This document shows positions 35,023 to 46,482 of a stretch of 64,000 nt of DNA, piece by piece. Position 1 is the stretch's first letter; the number at the start of each line of letters is the position of its first letter. The notes under the pieces are model-generated. The model searched no databases and was not told the DNA's origin. It was given only the letters and a program-made list of their open reading frames with translations. This DNA is from Linum tenue (Eukaryota > Streptophyta > Magnoliopsida > Malpighiales > Linaceae). Position numbers and translations under genes: made by a program. The stretch is from assembly GCA_946122785.1 (NCBI GenBank), contig CAMGYJ010000010.1:16405467-16469466 (forward strand), in the 5' to 3' direction.

Positions 35023-37706
35023 ACCCAGGCCCCATACGGGGGCTTCCTTTTTATTTTTCCTTAAAAAAAAAAAATTCAATTTTCTTCGCCTCTCCGTCTC
35101 CTTTTAATTTAGCAGAGAGAAATGGTCTGTCTGATTGAGTTCGGACCGTCTGATTGGGATGGCTGCTGGTCCGATCATTCTTTTTATTTTTAAAAAAAAA
35201 AACTCGGTCAACGATAAGTCAGGGAGAGGGAATAGAAAAATATTAGGCATGCCCCGTTGGTTCAAACTTCAAACTTAACAGTTTCAACCCAACCATTCTT
35301 CCATCAGTCTTTAAGTAACTCATGTAAGATGAGACTTCTTTCTTGGTCTAGTTCAATAGTTAGTTTAGTAGATGACATCCAAGTACACAAGGACCAACGC
35401 AACAAAATTGGAGAAATCCATCAATCTAGTACGGTGGGCAGAATTATAAATTACATAGAACATTCATATTTTTACGAAATGCCGAGTGACGAAAATATGA
35501 AGGGAACTCAGCATGATAATATGATTTGGATATTAGTACATTGGGTTTTCTTTGGTTCTGATTTGACAATAACATTTTTATGGTCCGCCTCGGTTAATCC
35601 CTTGCGTTAACGCGTCTTGAAATTGCTCTTCCTTCTTCTATTGAACTGCTAACCTTATAACATTTTGCAATTTAATGGTATGCTTACCTTGTAAGTTGTA
35701 TCGAGTAACCCCTTCTAGGAATTGAAAGCACAATGTTGCTACTAAGTTCTACCTATGTTTTGTAACGAGAAAATTACTAAATGTCCCCTTTGATTATTTG
35801 AACGACGGAAATACGCTCAAATGATAACTTTTGGTTTATCAGGTATTGTATTGAGGTAGGTACAACTATTGAAATGAAGTAGGTCATTTCTCTTATAGGC
35901 TTCACTTATTATCGTTTTCTTGGGTAAATGATTATAAGATGGACATATATTGTAACCAAAGTAGTGTCTCTAACATTACAATAGCAAGGAGTGTTACCAA
36001 ATGGTTGTAGCAAACTGGTCGTCCCTACTCGGGAAGCCTCATAAAACGATGACAACCAAGAGGTAAATTTTCAATATATTCTAGTCTGAGGCATAAAGTT
36101 CGGAAGAACAATTATGCTTGCTAGGGAGGCAGAATGTGATATTATATGGATATTATGTGAATATTGGAATGGTGGAATAGGACAGAATGGAATGCCATCA
36201 TTCTTACTAGCTTTTTACCCGGTCCGTTGGCCGGAGAGTTTCATTTTATCATTGATATTAATTCAATTTATCTATATGTTTAAACTATTTTAGACCTTCT
36301 AAATTTATTACATTTTGTATTGATAAGTGAGTATGTGGTGTGTCTATATATTGAAAATTCTCGATACTTAGTACATTCACTTATATTGTTTGAATTCTCT
36401 AATCATAAACCATGTCACAAAGGTATACCACGTCCATGTACAATTTTTTTTTATCTTATATGAATCCATGTTGTTCATATGAGAACATCTTACGGAGAGT
36501 TTCTTTGTATATATACTTCATTATTGGATAAATTTCTTCATCCCAATTTAAAGTTGACACTTTGAATGTCCATGAAGTTTACTGTAAGATCTTATTTGTA
36601 TTTAGTCTCTTATACAATATGTATCAATTTCTAATTTCTGAAATTTAATTTGGACTAACTGAGACTCATTGTCGTTGTTTATATATTGTTTTAGAATCTC
36701 AATCCAAGATACTCATATACGGATTTTGATCTTAATATGGTGCGTTAATGTATAATTTTACAACTTGTAGAACCTCCGTTTTCTAAAATTTATTTATGTT
36801 TGGTATTTGTTTAGAAATAAAACTTTCATTACTTATACTAATATATGTATTTTTTGTATTGCCATATTTATTGTCAATATATAAGCATATATATTAAAAA
36901 GAGTTTGATTATTTTTAAGTGTAATTAATGCTTGGTTTTTACCGCGATTTGTAAAATGTTAAGAAAATAAGGGAAATGTGAACAATTGTAAAAGAAAATA
37001 AGGGATGGAAGGACATATTATAAGTGAGAGAAAAGTTATTCTTACTTATTATTTTCATTTATCCAATGAGGTGATCTGTTCTTGCTCGATTGAATTTTTA
37101 TCGAATTATTTTATTTCGTAAATATTATTATTTATGCATGTGTTTTATTGCAAAAAAAAATGCATGTGTTTGCTAAGAAAGATCATATCTCTTACGATGA
37201 TTAACTTCTCTAATCTTGCTTCATAGGTCAGTGGTTGATGAACACATGATGTTTAACATACAGTTTAGCAAAGATTCATCTAACTTTCACATGTATCATT
37301 TTTTAATGTATCTCGTGTCTCATCTTAAGATATGAAGTTAAGTTCATCAACAAACATACCCAAGTCATTTTAAAATTTTTGATTTATAATCCTTGAAAAT
37401 TTACTACTCCAAGTTTGAAAATTAAATTTCTTAACATATGACGTAAAACTTCAGTAGAGTTTGCTAAATTAACACGATCTAGAGCAAAAATGCAAAATAT
37501 TAGTAATTTGAATTTATAATACATTGTAAATTATTGTACCTATGATTCATATTTTTTTTCCACTTAATTAGAATGAATAAGGTTTTTGTTAACCATCAAA
37601 AAAAAAAAGGTTTTTGTTTAAGAAATATATTTTATTGCTTGGTCAAGTTTCTATTCAAACGTTTCTTGTTTTCTCTCTTTAATTTCCATCGTTATTTTGT
37701 CGCGAT
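35023..37706. other. Long AT-rich intergenic region without a recognised gene
   Basis: 2.7 kb of AT-rich sequence. The only longer frame, 35257-35610 on plus (117 codons), matches nothing I can defend. No tandem repeats, RNA genes or inverted ends stood out. The last nine bases lead into the target duplication of the large MULE (37707-37715). Confidence 0.55.
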
Positions 37707-37761
37707 AAAATGTTAGGGTATGCCTACTATGACATGCATGTCACGGTGACATGCACTTTTC

Positions 37762-38117
37762 GGTCGACCTATTCCTAAGGGCGGTCGACCGAATAGTCTA
37801 ATTTGGGCAGCACGAGAAAGCCTTGCGGTCGACCGCCACGACCACCTGGTCGACCGCATTGAGTTTAAGTTGGTATTTTTGGTCGACCAGAATAGAACCT
37901 CGGTCGGCCATTTCGTTGGCGTCAGAAACAACATGGTCGACCACCTAATATATAGGTCGACCACTTGATGGCAGTAATTAACAAAATGGTCGACCGGATA
38001 AGGAAAGAGGTCGACCAGATAGAAGATAAGTGTTCTATCAAAGTGTCCAATCATTTGACGTAAAATGGAGATCAAGTGTTGGTTTCTCGGTCGACCTAAT
38101 CCTGTACGAGGTCGACC
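37762..38117. repeat. Left GGTCGACC array, six pairs
   Basis: Octamer starts at 37762/37783, 37827/37848, 37881/37902 (second is GGTCGGCC), 37935/37955, 37988/38009 and 38089/38110. Spacing within pairs is 20-21 bp; successive pairs are 53-101 bp apart. The first octamer begins 46 bp from the element end. These are candidate transposase binding sites. Confidence 0.92.
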
Positions 38118-38406
38118 GAATACAAGAAAGTCAACCTATGCCCCGTGTCTTTTTTGGTTATGTATGTCGATTTGTGTGGTTAATTTAATCGTATAAATTA
38201 TGTTTCAAACCATCATAATTAGTCAATTATAACAAGGACTCATCAATCCATAGCATAACAACTAAAAATAAAACACACATAAAATAGCATAATTGTTCAC
38301 CACATAAAAATAAAACTAAAAAAACCATCATAGCATAATTGTTCACACATAAAAATAAAACTAAAAAAATAACATAAAAATAAAACTAAACAAATAAAAC
38401 TAAAAA

Positions 38407-39696
38407 CTACTCATCTCCCCCCTCTCCCTCATTCACATTTTCTTCATTTTCTTCATTGGTGGTGGTAGCATGGTGGTCAGATGTGGTGGGATGCATGTAT
38501 CTTCCGCTGAAAGATCGCCACTCATCTCGCATCTCATTCACGGACAGCTGCATTGTGCTCATCTGGGCGTTCATTTGCCCCATGTAGTCGTACATGCCAG
38601 TCATCTGGGCGTTCATCTGGCCCATGTACTCGTACATGCCATCCATGCGCTCCCACACACGTTGTAAGGTGATCGGTGGAGTTGAAGTCTGTGCCTCCCC
38701 CATTGGCTCGTCTCGAGCTCCTTGATCACCATCATCACCATCATCATCCTCATCATCATCATCATCACCACCACCAGCATGAGCAATGTTTGCTCTGACA
38801 TACTCACCATTACGCAGCTCAAAGCCCATCTTTTTCAGAGATGAAACAGTATAGAACTCCTGCCTTGAGATCGATAACCCCACCTCTTCACTTAAATTCA
38901 CATTAAAATGCTCAAATATCACAGTGAGGATCATCCCATAGGGAAGATTCCTGTTTGAACTCTCAGCAGCAGTAAGCATGTGGTTAAAGATCAAGTATGG
39001 CAAGTTCACCTTCTCGTTTAACAGTAGGTTGGTGAGGAGCTCCATGTCGAAGTAGGTGACTGTCTCCCGATGTCCACCCTTTGGCAGAATGTTGTAGGAA
39101 AGCATGTGGTGAAGAACTCTGGCTTGAACTGTCAGGTGGTTACTCGATGGCCTATTGCGCCCCTCAGCATGTTCCTCTTCATCAAGACCACATACGGTCT
39201 GGATTTGCTTGGCTCTCGTGTAATGCGTTTCATTCCAAGCACCGTAAGAATTGATTCTCCTCCCCGCGTTTGGAGCCTCCAGTACTTGCGCCAACACATT
39301 CTTGCTGATGCGCATCGCCACCCCATTCACATAGGATTTGAATGCGTGAATGGATCCATTTGCATTGCGCTCGTAGGAGATGTTGTTGTAGAAGTATTGT
39401 ACCATTTTTGGGTAGTATGGTACATTGAGTGATATCACCTTCAACCACTCCTGATCGACGAAGGGTCCCAGAAACCCGTAATTCTCGAAATGAGAATACG
39501 CATCCGTCGTCAATGGCCTTCCCGGAACCACCCTCCGGTTGTGCATACTCTTCTCTTCGTAGTTCTCACTTTGCTCCTTCGACTGGAACAAATTCGAATT
39601 GAACTCTTCCCATTCCGAACTTGAAGCAGCAGCTTTTTGTGTCTTTCTTTTCTTTTTGCCGCCAAACATCCTGCGATCAAACAAGCAAGAATACAC
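38407..39696 (-). CDS. Acidic transposon-borne protein of unknown function
   Basis: Single open frame of up to 429 residues; an inner start MFGGKKKRK at residue 10 is equally plausible, because the sequence just upstream (GCAG then GATG) looks like a splice acceptor. The N-terminus is basic (KKKRK). The middle region (about residues 60-310, with PLTTDAYSHFENYGFLGPFV, YYPKMVQYFYNN, VNGVAMRISKNVLAQVLEAP) resembles the widespread plant family annotated only as putative plant transposon protein. An Asp-rich stretch follows (about 313-330). Next are two repeats of MYEYMGQMNAQM/MYDYMGQMNAQM (about 355-380) of coiled-coil character, and a Glu/Asn-rich tail. No catalytic motif is visible. It is the last gene in the minus-strand order, inside the large MULE, and lies between two GGTCGACC arrays. 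Confidence 0.75.
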   Translation of the reverse strand: MYSCLFDRRMFGGKKKRKTQKAAASSSEWEEFNSNLFQSKEQSENYEEKSMHNRRVVPGRPLTTDAYSHFENYGFLGPFVDQEWLKVISLNVPYYPKMVQYFYNNISYERNANGSIHAFKSYVNGVAMRISKNVLAQVLEAPNAGRRINSYGAWNETHYTRAKQIQTVCGLDEEEHAEGRNRPSSNHLTVQARVLHHMLSYNILPKGGHRETVTYFDMELLTNLLLNEKVNLPYLIFNHMLTAAESSNRNLPYGMILTVIFEHFNVNLSEEVGLSISRQEFYTVSSLKKMGFELRNGEYVRANIAHAGGGDDDDDEDDDGDDGDQGARDEPMGEAQTSTPPITLQRVWERMDGMYEYMGQMNAQMTGMYDYMGQMNAQMSTMQLSVNEMRDEWRSFSGRYMHPTTSDHHATTTNEENEENVNEGEGGDE

Positions 39697-39727
39697 ATTA
39701 GTCCAATTTTCGAAATGAACAATACGC

Positions 39728-40715
39728 GGTCGACCACTCCATAAAGCGGTCGACCATAATTAATTTAAAACGAGAATGGGTCGACCTCAGAAGAAACACA
39801 GGTCGACCTCAGTTAGTTTAAAACGAGAACAGGTCGACCTCAGAAGAAGCATAGGTCGACCTCAGCTAATTTAAAACGAGAATGGGTCGATATAAACCCG
39901 TAACAATTCAAATACAAAATTGCCTTCATAGGTCGACCTCAGAACCATCATAGGTCGACCTCGGCTAAATGAAAACGAGCATAAAATGGCCCAAATGATG
40001 GTACCAATTGAGTGCAAAACAGATCCGGTCGACCTCATAATCTGAAGAGGTCGACCAGTGGTAGTTTCACACAATTTGAAATACAATGAGACAATAACTC
40101 TCACTTTTGCCTTCATAGGTCGACCTCAGAACCATCATAGGTCGACCTCGGCTAAATGAAAACGAGCATAAAATGCCCCAAATGATGGTACCAATTGAGT
40201 GAAAATGCCCCAAATGATGCCCCATAAAACAGAAAGGAAACTAGATTACAAGTCAGTTGCGGTCGACCACGATGATGAACAGGTCGACCGCTTCTGACGA
40301 ACAGAAGCAAAAACCCCTCTTTTCCATCTTTAGATTTTTTGAAAACAAAAGGAAGAAGACAAGAATCAACCCAAATGAAAAAGAAGAGTGAAAAGCATTA
40401 CCTTGTTGTTCTTCTAAGTGATGAGGATGAAGGTTTTCAAGAGTTTTTGGAAAATGGTGTTTTTGGAAATGGGAGAAGAAGATGAAGAAGGGAAAGGAGA
40501 GGAAGAATGAGTGGATGTGGGGGGGATAGGGTTCTGATTGTGGTGTAGAATGAGTGGGGGAGGGTTTCTTAAATAGAGGATGAAGGGAGGTTTGGGTGGG
40601 TGGTCTGGTCAGGTCAACCGGTTTGGTCGGCCGTATTAAATGCGCGGTCGACCGCGCTAATGTGTACGGTCGACCTCCTTTGGTCCGGTCAACCGGCACT
40701 TTTATGAGGTCGACC
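39728..40715. repeat. GGTCGACC array between the acidic gene and the transposase
   Basis: About nine octamer pairs from 39728/39748 to 40687/40708, for example 39779/39801, 39931/39953, 40027/40049, 40118/40140 and 40261/40282. Here many pairs are spaced 22 bp. Variants GGTCGGCC and GGTCAACC occur near 40612-40690. A larger direct repeat is also present: the text around 39921-39990 recurs at about 40108-40177. Confidence 0.9.
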
Positions 40716-40838
40716 GTTTATGACTTTATTTCAACCCACAATCAATTAACTCATACATTAGTAAGATAATTCGAAGATAATACAATGCAATCACAGTTAT
40801 TAAAAAATAAAACAACTCCTAAAAAAAATAGAAGAAAT

Positions 40839-43106
40839 TTAAGATCCTTTTTTGGGACTTTGTTTCGGGCACTTGGGGCGAAAATGACCATATTTCCCAC
40901 ATTTCGAACACTTTCTCAAACTTTTGCCCGATGCAGTTCGTGTTGACTTGAATGTCCCCTTGGTCTTCCCAATTTTTGGATCTTTCACACTTCGAAGGGG
41001 TGCTGGAGGGTTTGCCGGTGTGGTGTTGTCTTCTCTCTCCTTCGCGAACTCAATTGCCCATTGAGTAAGGTCGTCCAACGTCTTAGAGACATGATTAAAA
41101 GCAGATTCACTACCACACGCGATGTCACATAAACGCTTACACTTTAGAGCCAATCCTCCATGTCTTATCAGTCGACCAACTCTCTCTCCCACATCACCTC
41201 CAACTCCAGGATGACGATTTAGTGTCTTCGCATTTTGGGTCCAGCGAAGCTTGAACCAAGTCGAGGGTAGTGCGGTGTATCCCATATTTTTTATTACTGT
41301 AAGCATGTGTCTGCATGGAAACCCCTTAGATTCAAATAATGCACACTCGCATTTGAGATCTTGAGTGGACGTAGTAAATGTTAACCGCCTTATCCGATCT
41401 GGGTTCATGTAGTTCTTCAGTATGAATGTCTCTGTCCCATCTGATTCATTTCTTCTCTCCGCTAATACATAAGAAGCTTCATTCTCTAGTTCAGTCTTGA
41501 AGATAGCAAATGTACGATGAGTGTAGATACTTTCAGCTTGCATTTCCCAAGTGCGCAGGGCATGCTTGCAGACCAACCTCGTGTGCCTAGAAGAATAATC
41601 ATCCTGCGTCTCCGTGAAACGCATCCCCTCCAGTGCTTCATCAATGCCCTGAACAAAACGTTGCAAGCTGTATTGAGTTCCCACATACCCATTTATCCAA
41701 TGGTTACATGACTCACATCGCGAGGTTGATTGGAGTCCACCGAAATAAATATCCTTCAAGTATGCCTCTGCCCACAGTAATTTGTCAGCGTACAAATCCT
41801 GCAACCACTTATTTGCAGACAAGCCATGCTGACTAATCAAAAGCTCCCAACGCCTCTCAAACTCCTCAATCGATATTCGTGCTTTCGCCAAGTAAGTGAA
41901 TGCGCTAACGAACTCCTTATTATGAACGGCTGTTGTCGCATTTGTCTCAATATGCCAAATACAAAGACGGTGAGGCACTCCAACCAGAACAGTAGCAATG
42001 GCACCACGCATAGACTTGTCTCCGTCTGTGATCACTGAAGTGGGCATCTTAGAGTTCATACACTCCAGAAAAGTATTCAACAACCAAACATAGTTGGGGA
42101 TTGTCTCGTTATCCAACTGGGCAAAACCATATATGATGTTACGGTGGTGGTGATTTACACCAACCATCATAACAAATGGTCGATTGTACCTGTTGCGCTT
42201 GTAGCATGCATCGAACGCCAAGACATCCCCAAAAAAATGGTAATCTGCTCTAGATGTGGAGTCCGACCAAAAGAGATTGCCTAATTCACCTTCATCGTTG
42301 GTTGTGTACTTGAAGAAGCTGCCCGCATCAGAGCTATGTTTACTTTGTAAGTAACCCAATGTTCGGTTAACATCTCCTATTAGATCGTCGTCAACTGTTC
42401 GGGATTGCTGAACAGCATTGTCCAAATCCTTTGGAGTGTACCCCAGATTCTCATATCCTCCAACTTTATTCTTCATGAACTGAACAATGTTGCGTTGTTT
42501 TATTCCTGACTGTCGCATCCCTATCGCCAGAGCCTTGTCTCCTTCACTCACATTTCGATGAGACCGAAGGAATTGAGTTTCTTCTTCATTGCAGCAACGA
42601 TGTGAGTGCTTCCTCTCAAACTTAGAAACAACCCACATTTTCTTATTCCGATCAAATCGTACAGTATACGATGCCTTGCAAGAATGTCTTGTCATCTTAC
42701 GATGTTGCCGAATCCGACCTTCTTTATCTATATGCATCTTATCTCTAGTCCCCTCTCTCGAACATACCATTGTCCTCCCAATTGCTACTCCTCGACGACT
42801 CCTCCGAAGATCTCTACGTCGAACGCTAAATCCTTTCGCTTTAGCATAGGAATCGTAAAATTTCTCTGCATCTTCTAATGTTTGGAACTCCATGGAAGGA
42901 ATTTGTTGTTCATATTCAGTAGCTTCTTCATCATCCATAAATTCTTCTTCTGCACCCTCGGTTTCATAATCATCTCCAAAGACTTCATCATCGGTATTAT
43001 CTGTATCATCTGAATTATCCATAGCTCCTTCTCGAGCATCATTAGGTTCCTCATCGAAGTTAACCTCATCATCATCTCTATCGTCTGTATCATCTCTGTT
43101 ATCCAT
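40839..43106 (-). CDS. FAR1-type MULE transposase
   Basis: Intact 755-residue single-exon transposase of the MULE family that gave rise to FAR1/FHY3. Acidic N-terminus (1-65). FAR1-type DNA-binding zinc-finger region at about 72-171 (EFQTLEDAEKFYDSYAKAKG to KHSHRC). MULE catalytic domain with candidate acidic residues D299 (LAFDACYKRN), D361 (VITDGDKS) and E465 (SRCESCNHW). SWIM finger C586, C588, C598, H600. C-terminal CCHC knuckle C733, C736, H741, C746 (KCSKCGKYGHFRPKC). Start: M at 43106, preceded by a possible splice acceptor (TTGCAG then GATG), so a non-coding leader exon is likely. It would bind the element ends and cut and join them in the nucleus. It lies between the protease and the acidic gene. 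No damaging mutation seen. Confidence 0.93.
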   Translation of the reverse strand: MDNRDDTDDRDDDEVNFDEEPNDAREGAMDNSDDTDNTDDEVFGDDYETEGAEEEFMDDEEATEYEQQIPSMEFQTLEDAEKFYDSYAKAKGFSVRRRDLRRSRRGVAIGRTMVCSREGTRDKMHIDKEGRIRQHRKMTRHSCKASYTVRFDRNKKMWVVSKFERKHSHRCCNEEETQFLRSHRNVSEGDKALAIGMRQSGIKQRNIVQFMKNKVGGYENLGYTPKDLDNAVQQSRTVDDDLIGDVNRTLGYLQSKHSSDAGSFFKYTTNDEGELGNLFWSDSTSRADYHFFGDVLAFDACYKRNRYNRPFVMMVGVNHHHRNIIYGFAQLDNETIPNYVWLLNTFLECMNSKMPTSVITDGDKSMRGAIATVLVGVPHRLCIWHIETNATTAVHNKEFVSAFTYLAKARISIEEFERRWELLISQHGLSANKWLQDLYADKLLWAEAYLKDIYFGGLQSTSRCESCNHWINGYVGTQYSLQRFVQGIDEALEGMRFTETQDDYSSRHTRLVCKHALRTWEMQAESIYTHRTFAIFKTELENEASYVLAERRNESDGTETFILKNYMNPDRIRRLTFTTSTQDLKCECALFESKGFPCRHMLTVIKNMGYTALPSTWFKLRWTQNAKTLNRHPGVGGDVGERVGRLIRHGGLALKCKRLCDIACGSESAFNHVSKTLDDLTQWAIEFAKEREDNTTPANPPAPLRSVKDPKIGKTKGTFKSTRTASGKSLRKCSKCGKYGHFRPKCPKQSPKKGS

Positions 43107-43108
43107 CC

Positions 43109-43424
43109 TGCAACGATCGGAATACGAACTTTATGTCAAAACATACACAATTAGCTCTCGTCAGGTCGACCTGAATGAACTGGACGGTCGACCTTATTAA
43201 TAAATAACAAACATGCAACGATCGGAATACGAACTTAATGTCAAAACATACACAATTAGCTCTCGTCAGGTCGACCTCAATGAACAGGACGGTCGACCTT
43301 ATTACTAAATAACAAACATGCAACGATCGGAATACGAACTTAATGTCAAAACATACCCAATTAGCTCTCGTCAGGTCGACCTCAATGAACAGGACGGTCG
43401 ACCTTATTACTAAATAACAAACAT
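43109..43424. repeat. 105-bp tandem repeat, three copies, upstream of the transposase
   Basis: Units start at about 43109, 43214 and 43319 with TGCAACGATCGGAATACGAA, and each carries one GGTCGACC pair (43164/43186, 43269/43291, 43374/43396, spacing 22). They differ at few positions. The array lies directly upstream of the transposase ATG and probably overlaps its leader or promoter. Confidence 0.93.
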
Positions 43425-43426
43425 AA

Positions 43427-44160
43427 GGTCGACCTAATTTACTGAAAGGTCGACCTAATCGAAAACTACGAAAGAACGGTCGACCGGATGGTGTTTGTGG
43501 TCGACCGGATGGTGGGAAAAATTTAGCCACATAGAACCATTAACAAGCATTTACGAGGCATACCTTAGCAACGAGGTCGACCACTTATTGGTACGGTCTA
43601 CCGGAATAAAAATAAACCGCCACCAACACCCGATCACAATAAGCGCGATGAGATTATAACTTCACTCCAACAAATTGTAAGATTTCGTGGTACGATTAAT
43701 GTCTGAAGACTCCCATCTATTTATAGATAATTTAGACGAATTCCTTATCCAATTGGTTCAAGATATATAAAATCATAATTCGACAAGGACAAGTACACAA
43801 AATCCTAATTGTACAAGGACAGGAATCATCACGGTCGACCGCTTTGCACAAATGGTCGACCGTCTTGGGTAAATGTGAAACAGGTCGACCTCTTTACACA
43901 AATGGTCGACCGTTGTTTTTAAATGTGAAACAGGTCGACCTCTTTACAGAAATGGTCGACCAATGATTATAAATGTGAGCACAGGTCGACCTCTTGACAA
44001 GAATGGTCGACCGTACTTTTATTAAGGCCAAACAGACGAGTATCCATACTTATTTTACATGGTTTTTGACTTTCCTACAGTATCATAGGTCGACCTTAAG
44101 CTTCACGAGGTCGACCTGTGCTCTGCCTTTGGGTATGCCCGCTTTGAGTATGTGGTCGAC
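43427..44160. repeat. GGTCGACC array between transposase and protease genes
   Basis: Pairs at 43427/43448, 43478/43499, 43575/43595 (second GGTCTACC), 43833/43854, 43883/43904, 43933/43954, 43984/44005 and 44088/44109, plus a single at 44153. Nearly all are spaced 21 bp. 43833-44012 is itself a loose tandem array of about 50-bp units. Confidence 0.92.
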
Positions 44161-44317
44161 CACTTGTTCTAGACGATTGAAATCGTAAATTCAGTCACAT
44201 ACATAATTGTATAACAAATCTAATAAACGATAAACATTCAAAATCCAAAATGAAACGATCTCCCAAATACAAAATAAATGTATGGTCCAAATAATGCAAC
44301 ATTGTAACTTAACGACT

Positions 44318-46405
44318 TCATTTCTTTGCTTTTTTCTTGGAACTCTGTCTCTCTTTGCCTCGTTCCATGCATTCATCTACTACTGCCTTGAAAAGATTTT
44401 CTCGTGCACGGTTTTCAAAATGTGTAGCCAGATACCATAGAATCTCCTTTCGAGCCGGTAATTTGTGTTCTTCTCCTATCTGCATTATGCCATGTAAGAT
44501 TTCGTTACAACTAAAAAAAGTGTAAATTATACTAGTTATTTGTTTGACGATATACTCACCACTCTATCAAGATCCTTGGATCCATAGCGCATCCACTGCA
44601 TGACGTGCACACCACACTCAGTACTATTCCTTTGTCGTTGAACTGGTAGCTCATCAAAATTGAAATCTCCAAATTTTGGTACTACTACATTGCTCGTGCG
44701 CTCTGGTTTCAAAATATCATCCAAAGTGGACAACTACACACAAATAACGAATATTTTAAACTTCTAGCATACTACGTAACGCTTAGTAGTCAGAAAATTA
44801 TAGGAAACACTTACCAATTTCTTGCATAGTTCTGATTTACGCCTACGATTCGCCTCAATAGTTGAAGGTAGACTGTCAAGCAAAAATGCAGTTTTTTGCT
44901 GGACATTGACGAGATACAGAAACCAATGACGTGCTTCATCTTCAAGAACTGGCATAAATATCTAGCAACGAAACACTCACTATATGTTATAAACAGCGAA
45001 TACAAACAAATGCACTTTCGAAATTTAATGATATAGGGACATTGACTAGACTAACCTTCTGGCATGCACTGACATTCGGCATAAAGTCCACGCCATCATT
45101 GATCAACTTGTTACGAATTTGTCTGGTCTTCATGTTAGCGCGTACCATTTTCTGCACCATGTTTTAGTTGAGATGAATTGACATGGTACAATATAAATAA
45201 CTAGGTTATGACAAATAATTTGACATTACGGCTCTTACCGAAAACATATTTGGAAAATACCACACATTTGGCTCTTTCACATCATGTTTTTCAGACATTG
45301 TTAGTGCCCTTGCACACAAATCCACTACCTACCATCCAACAATAAAACACAAAATCATCGTAAATCGTAACATAAATAGTGCACAATTCATACGAAAGTC
45401 GTAGTAGTATAGTACTTACTGATGAGCAAACCCAGCTTTTCTCGCTAATGACCGAACTCAAATAATGTCGTTGCAGGTTTTCAGAAAAAAAGTCCACAAT
45501 CATCAAACTGCAAAAATCAAGATAACAGAAATGTCAATTGTTTTTTTGCAACGTACAGGTCGACCTGTACACAGTCAAGGTCGACCTTATTGGCCACACG
45601 GTCGACCTTATTGGACAACCGGTCGACCACACGTACTAGAAAAACGTCTTACTTGTCCCAATTCTTGTCCCCAACCTTCTCTTTAGTAACAACATAATAC
45701 AAGTCTTCAACTGGATTTTGAAGATTTTTGGTGAATCCTTCTAGACCCTCCACTTTCATGACCTACAAATCATAGTTAAAATTAAAGTAACATATGAACA
45801 CAAACACACATTATAGATGAAAATGTAACGTAAACTTACCCCGTGCTTTTCGAAAGGACTCTTAGATTCATCTTCATCGCTATCATCACTAAATAATCCC
45901 TTTCTTACAAATTGATCCTTCTGTGGAGTGGTGTAGGAGTCACTTTCATATCGCGGTCTCTTGTAATTAGGAGAGGAACCCTTGCGGCCATTCTTTGTTT
46001 CACTCTGTCAAACATATAAACAAAATAGATTAGCACTAATGATAGTAATACTAATATCTTCAATCACATATGAATATACTTGGATACCTTTAAAATGTGC
46101 TCTTTCAATAAATCGTCTATGCTCTGGTAGCAATTTTCAGAGTCATCATGGTCTTCCTCCTCTTTACCAAAGTCAAATTTCTTTCCTTTACCATTTCTTC
46201 CGCCATTCTCCATTCGTTCTGCACTTATATCTTTGATAGCACCTTCTAGCCTCTCAAACCCGTCATGCATCATCCCAGTCATATCTGTCAGTCGAACTGA
46301 CAAATGCTCTACTTGTGTTTGACACACCACCAGCTTCTCTTGTGTGGCTTTCAACAATTTCATGATTTCACCCAAATCTTGATGCAGTTTCTCATCATGT
46401 GTCAT
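44318..46405 (-). CDS. Ulp1-like cysteine protease (C48) of the MULE
   Basis: Nine exons placed by GT/AG sites: 46088-46405, 45840-46004, 45653-45762, 45420-45507, 45239-45328, 45056-45151, 44815-44961, 44560-44733, 44318-44479. They total 1350 nt, giving 449 residues plus stop with no stop or frameshift. The N-terminal third has a predicted coiled coil (about 5-60) and a basic/acidic linker. The C-terminal half is a Ulp1-type SUMO/NEDD8-protease-like domain with H301 (ARHWFLYLVN), D318 (LLDSL), Q372 and C378 (NSTECGVHVMQW). The His-Asp-Cys triad and oxyanion Gln are in the right order and spacing. The C-terminus is Lys-rich (KKKAKK). It is the first gene of the element. Ulp1-like genes are known passengers of plant MULEs; the substrate is unknown. 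The start at 46405 could be preceded by a non-coding exon. Confidence 0.85.
45558..45628. repeat. Four GGTCGACC sites in exact 21-bp register, in a protease intron
   Basis: Octamers start at 45558, 45579, 45600 and 45621, i.e. four in a row at exactly 21 bp. They lie inside intron 3 of the Ulp1-like gene (between exons 45653-45762 and 45420-45507). Confidence 0.95.
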
Positions 46406-46482
46406 CGTCTAAACAATTTAAAGAAAAATTAAAATCATAATTCAAGTACAAATTTCTATAATTGACCAAAAAACAAAGACGT

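Noticed and set aside
35257..35610. 117-codon plus-strand frame with a stretch faintly like a terpene synthase exon
   Set aside because: The likeness is a few residues around SLVDDIQVHKD with none of the required metal-binding motifs, and there are no neighbouring exons. Not defensible.
40253..40699. 148-codon minus-strand frame upstream of the acidic gene
   Set aside because: Low-complexity Pro/Phe/Ser composition and octamer-array content; no domain; more likely leader or spacer DNA.
43099..43530. 143-codon minus-strand frame with internal repeats
   Set aside because: It is a by-product of the 105-bp tandem array and GGTCGACC pairs (reading VDLTRAN repeatedly), not a protein gene.
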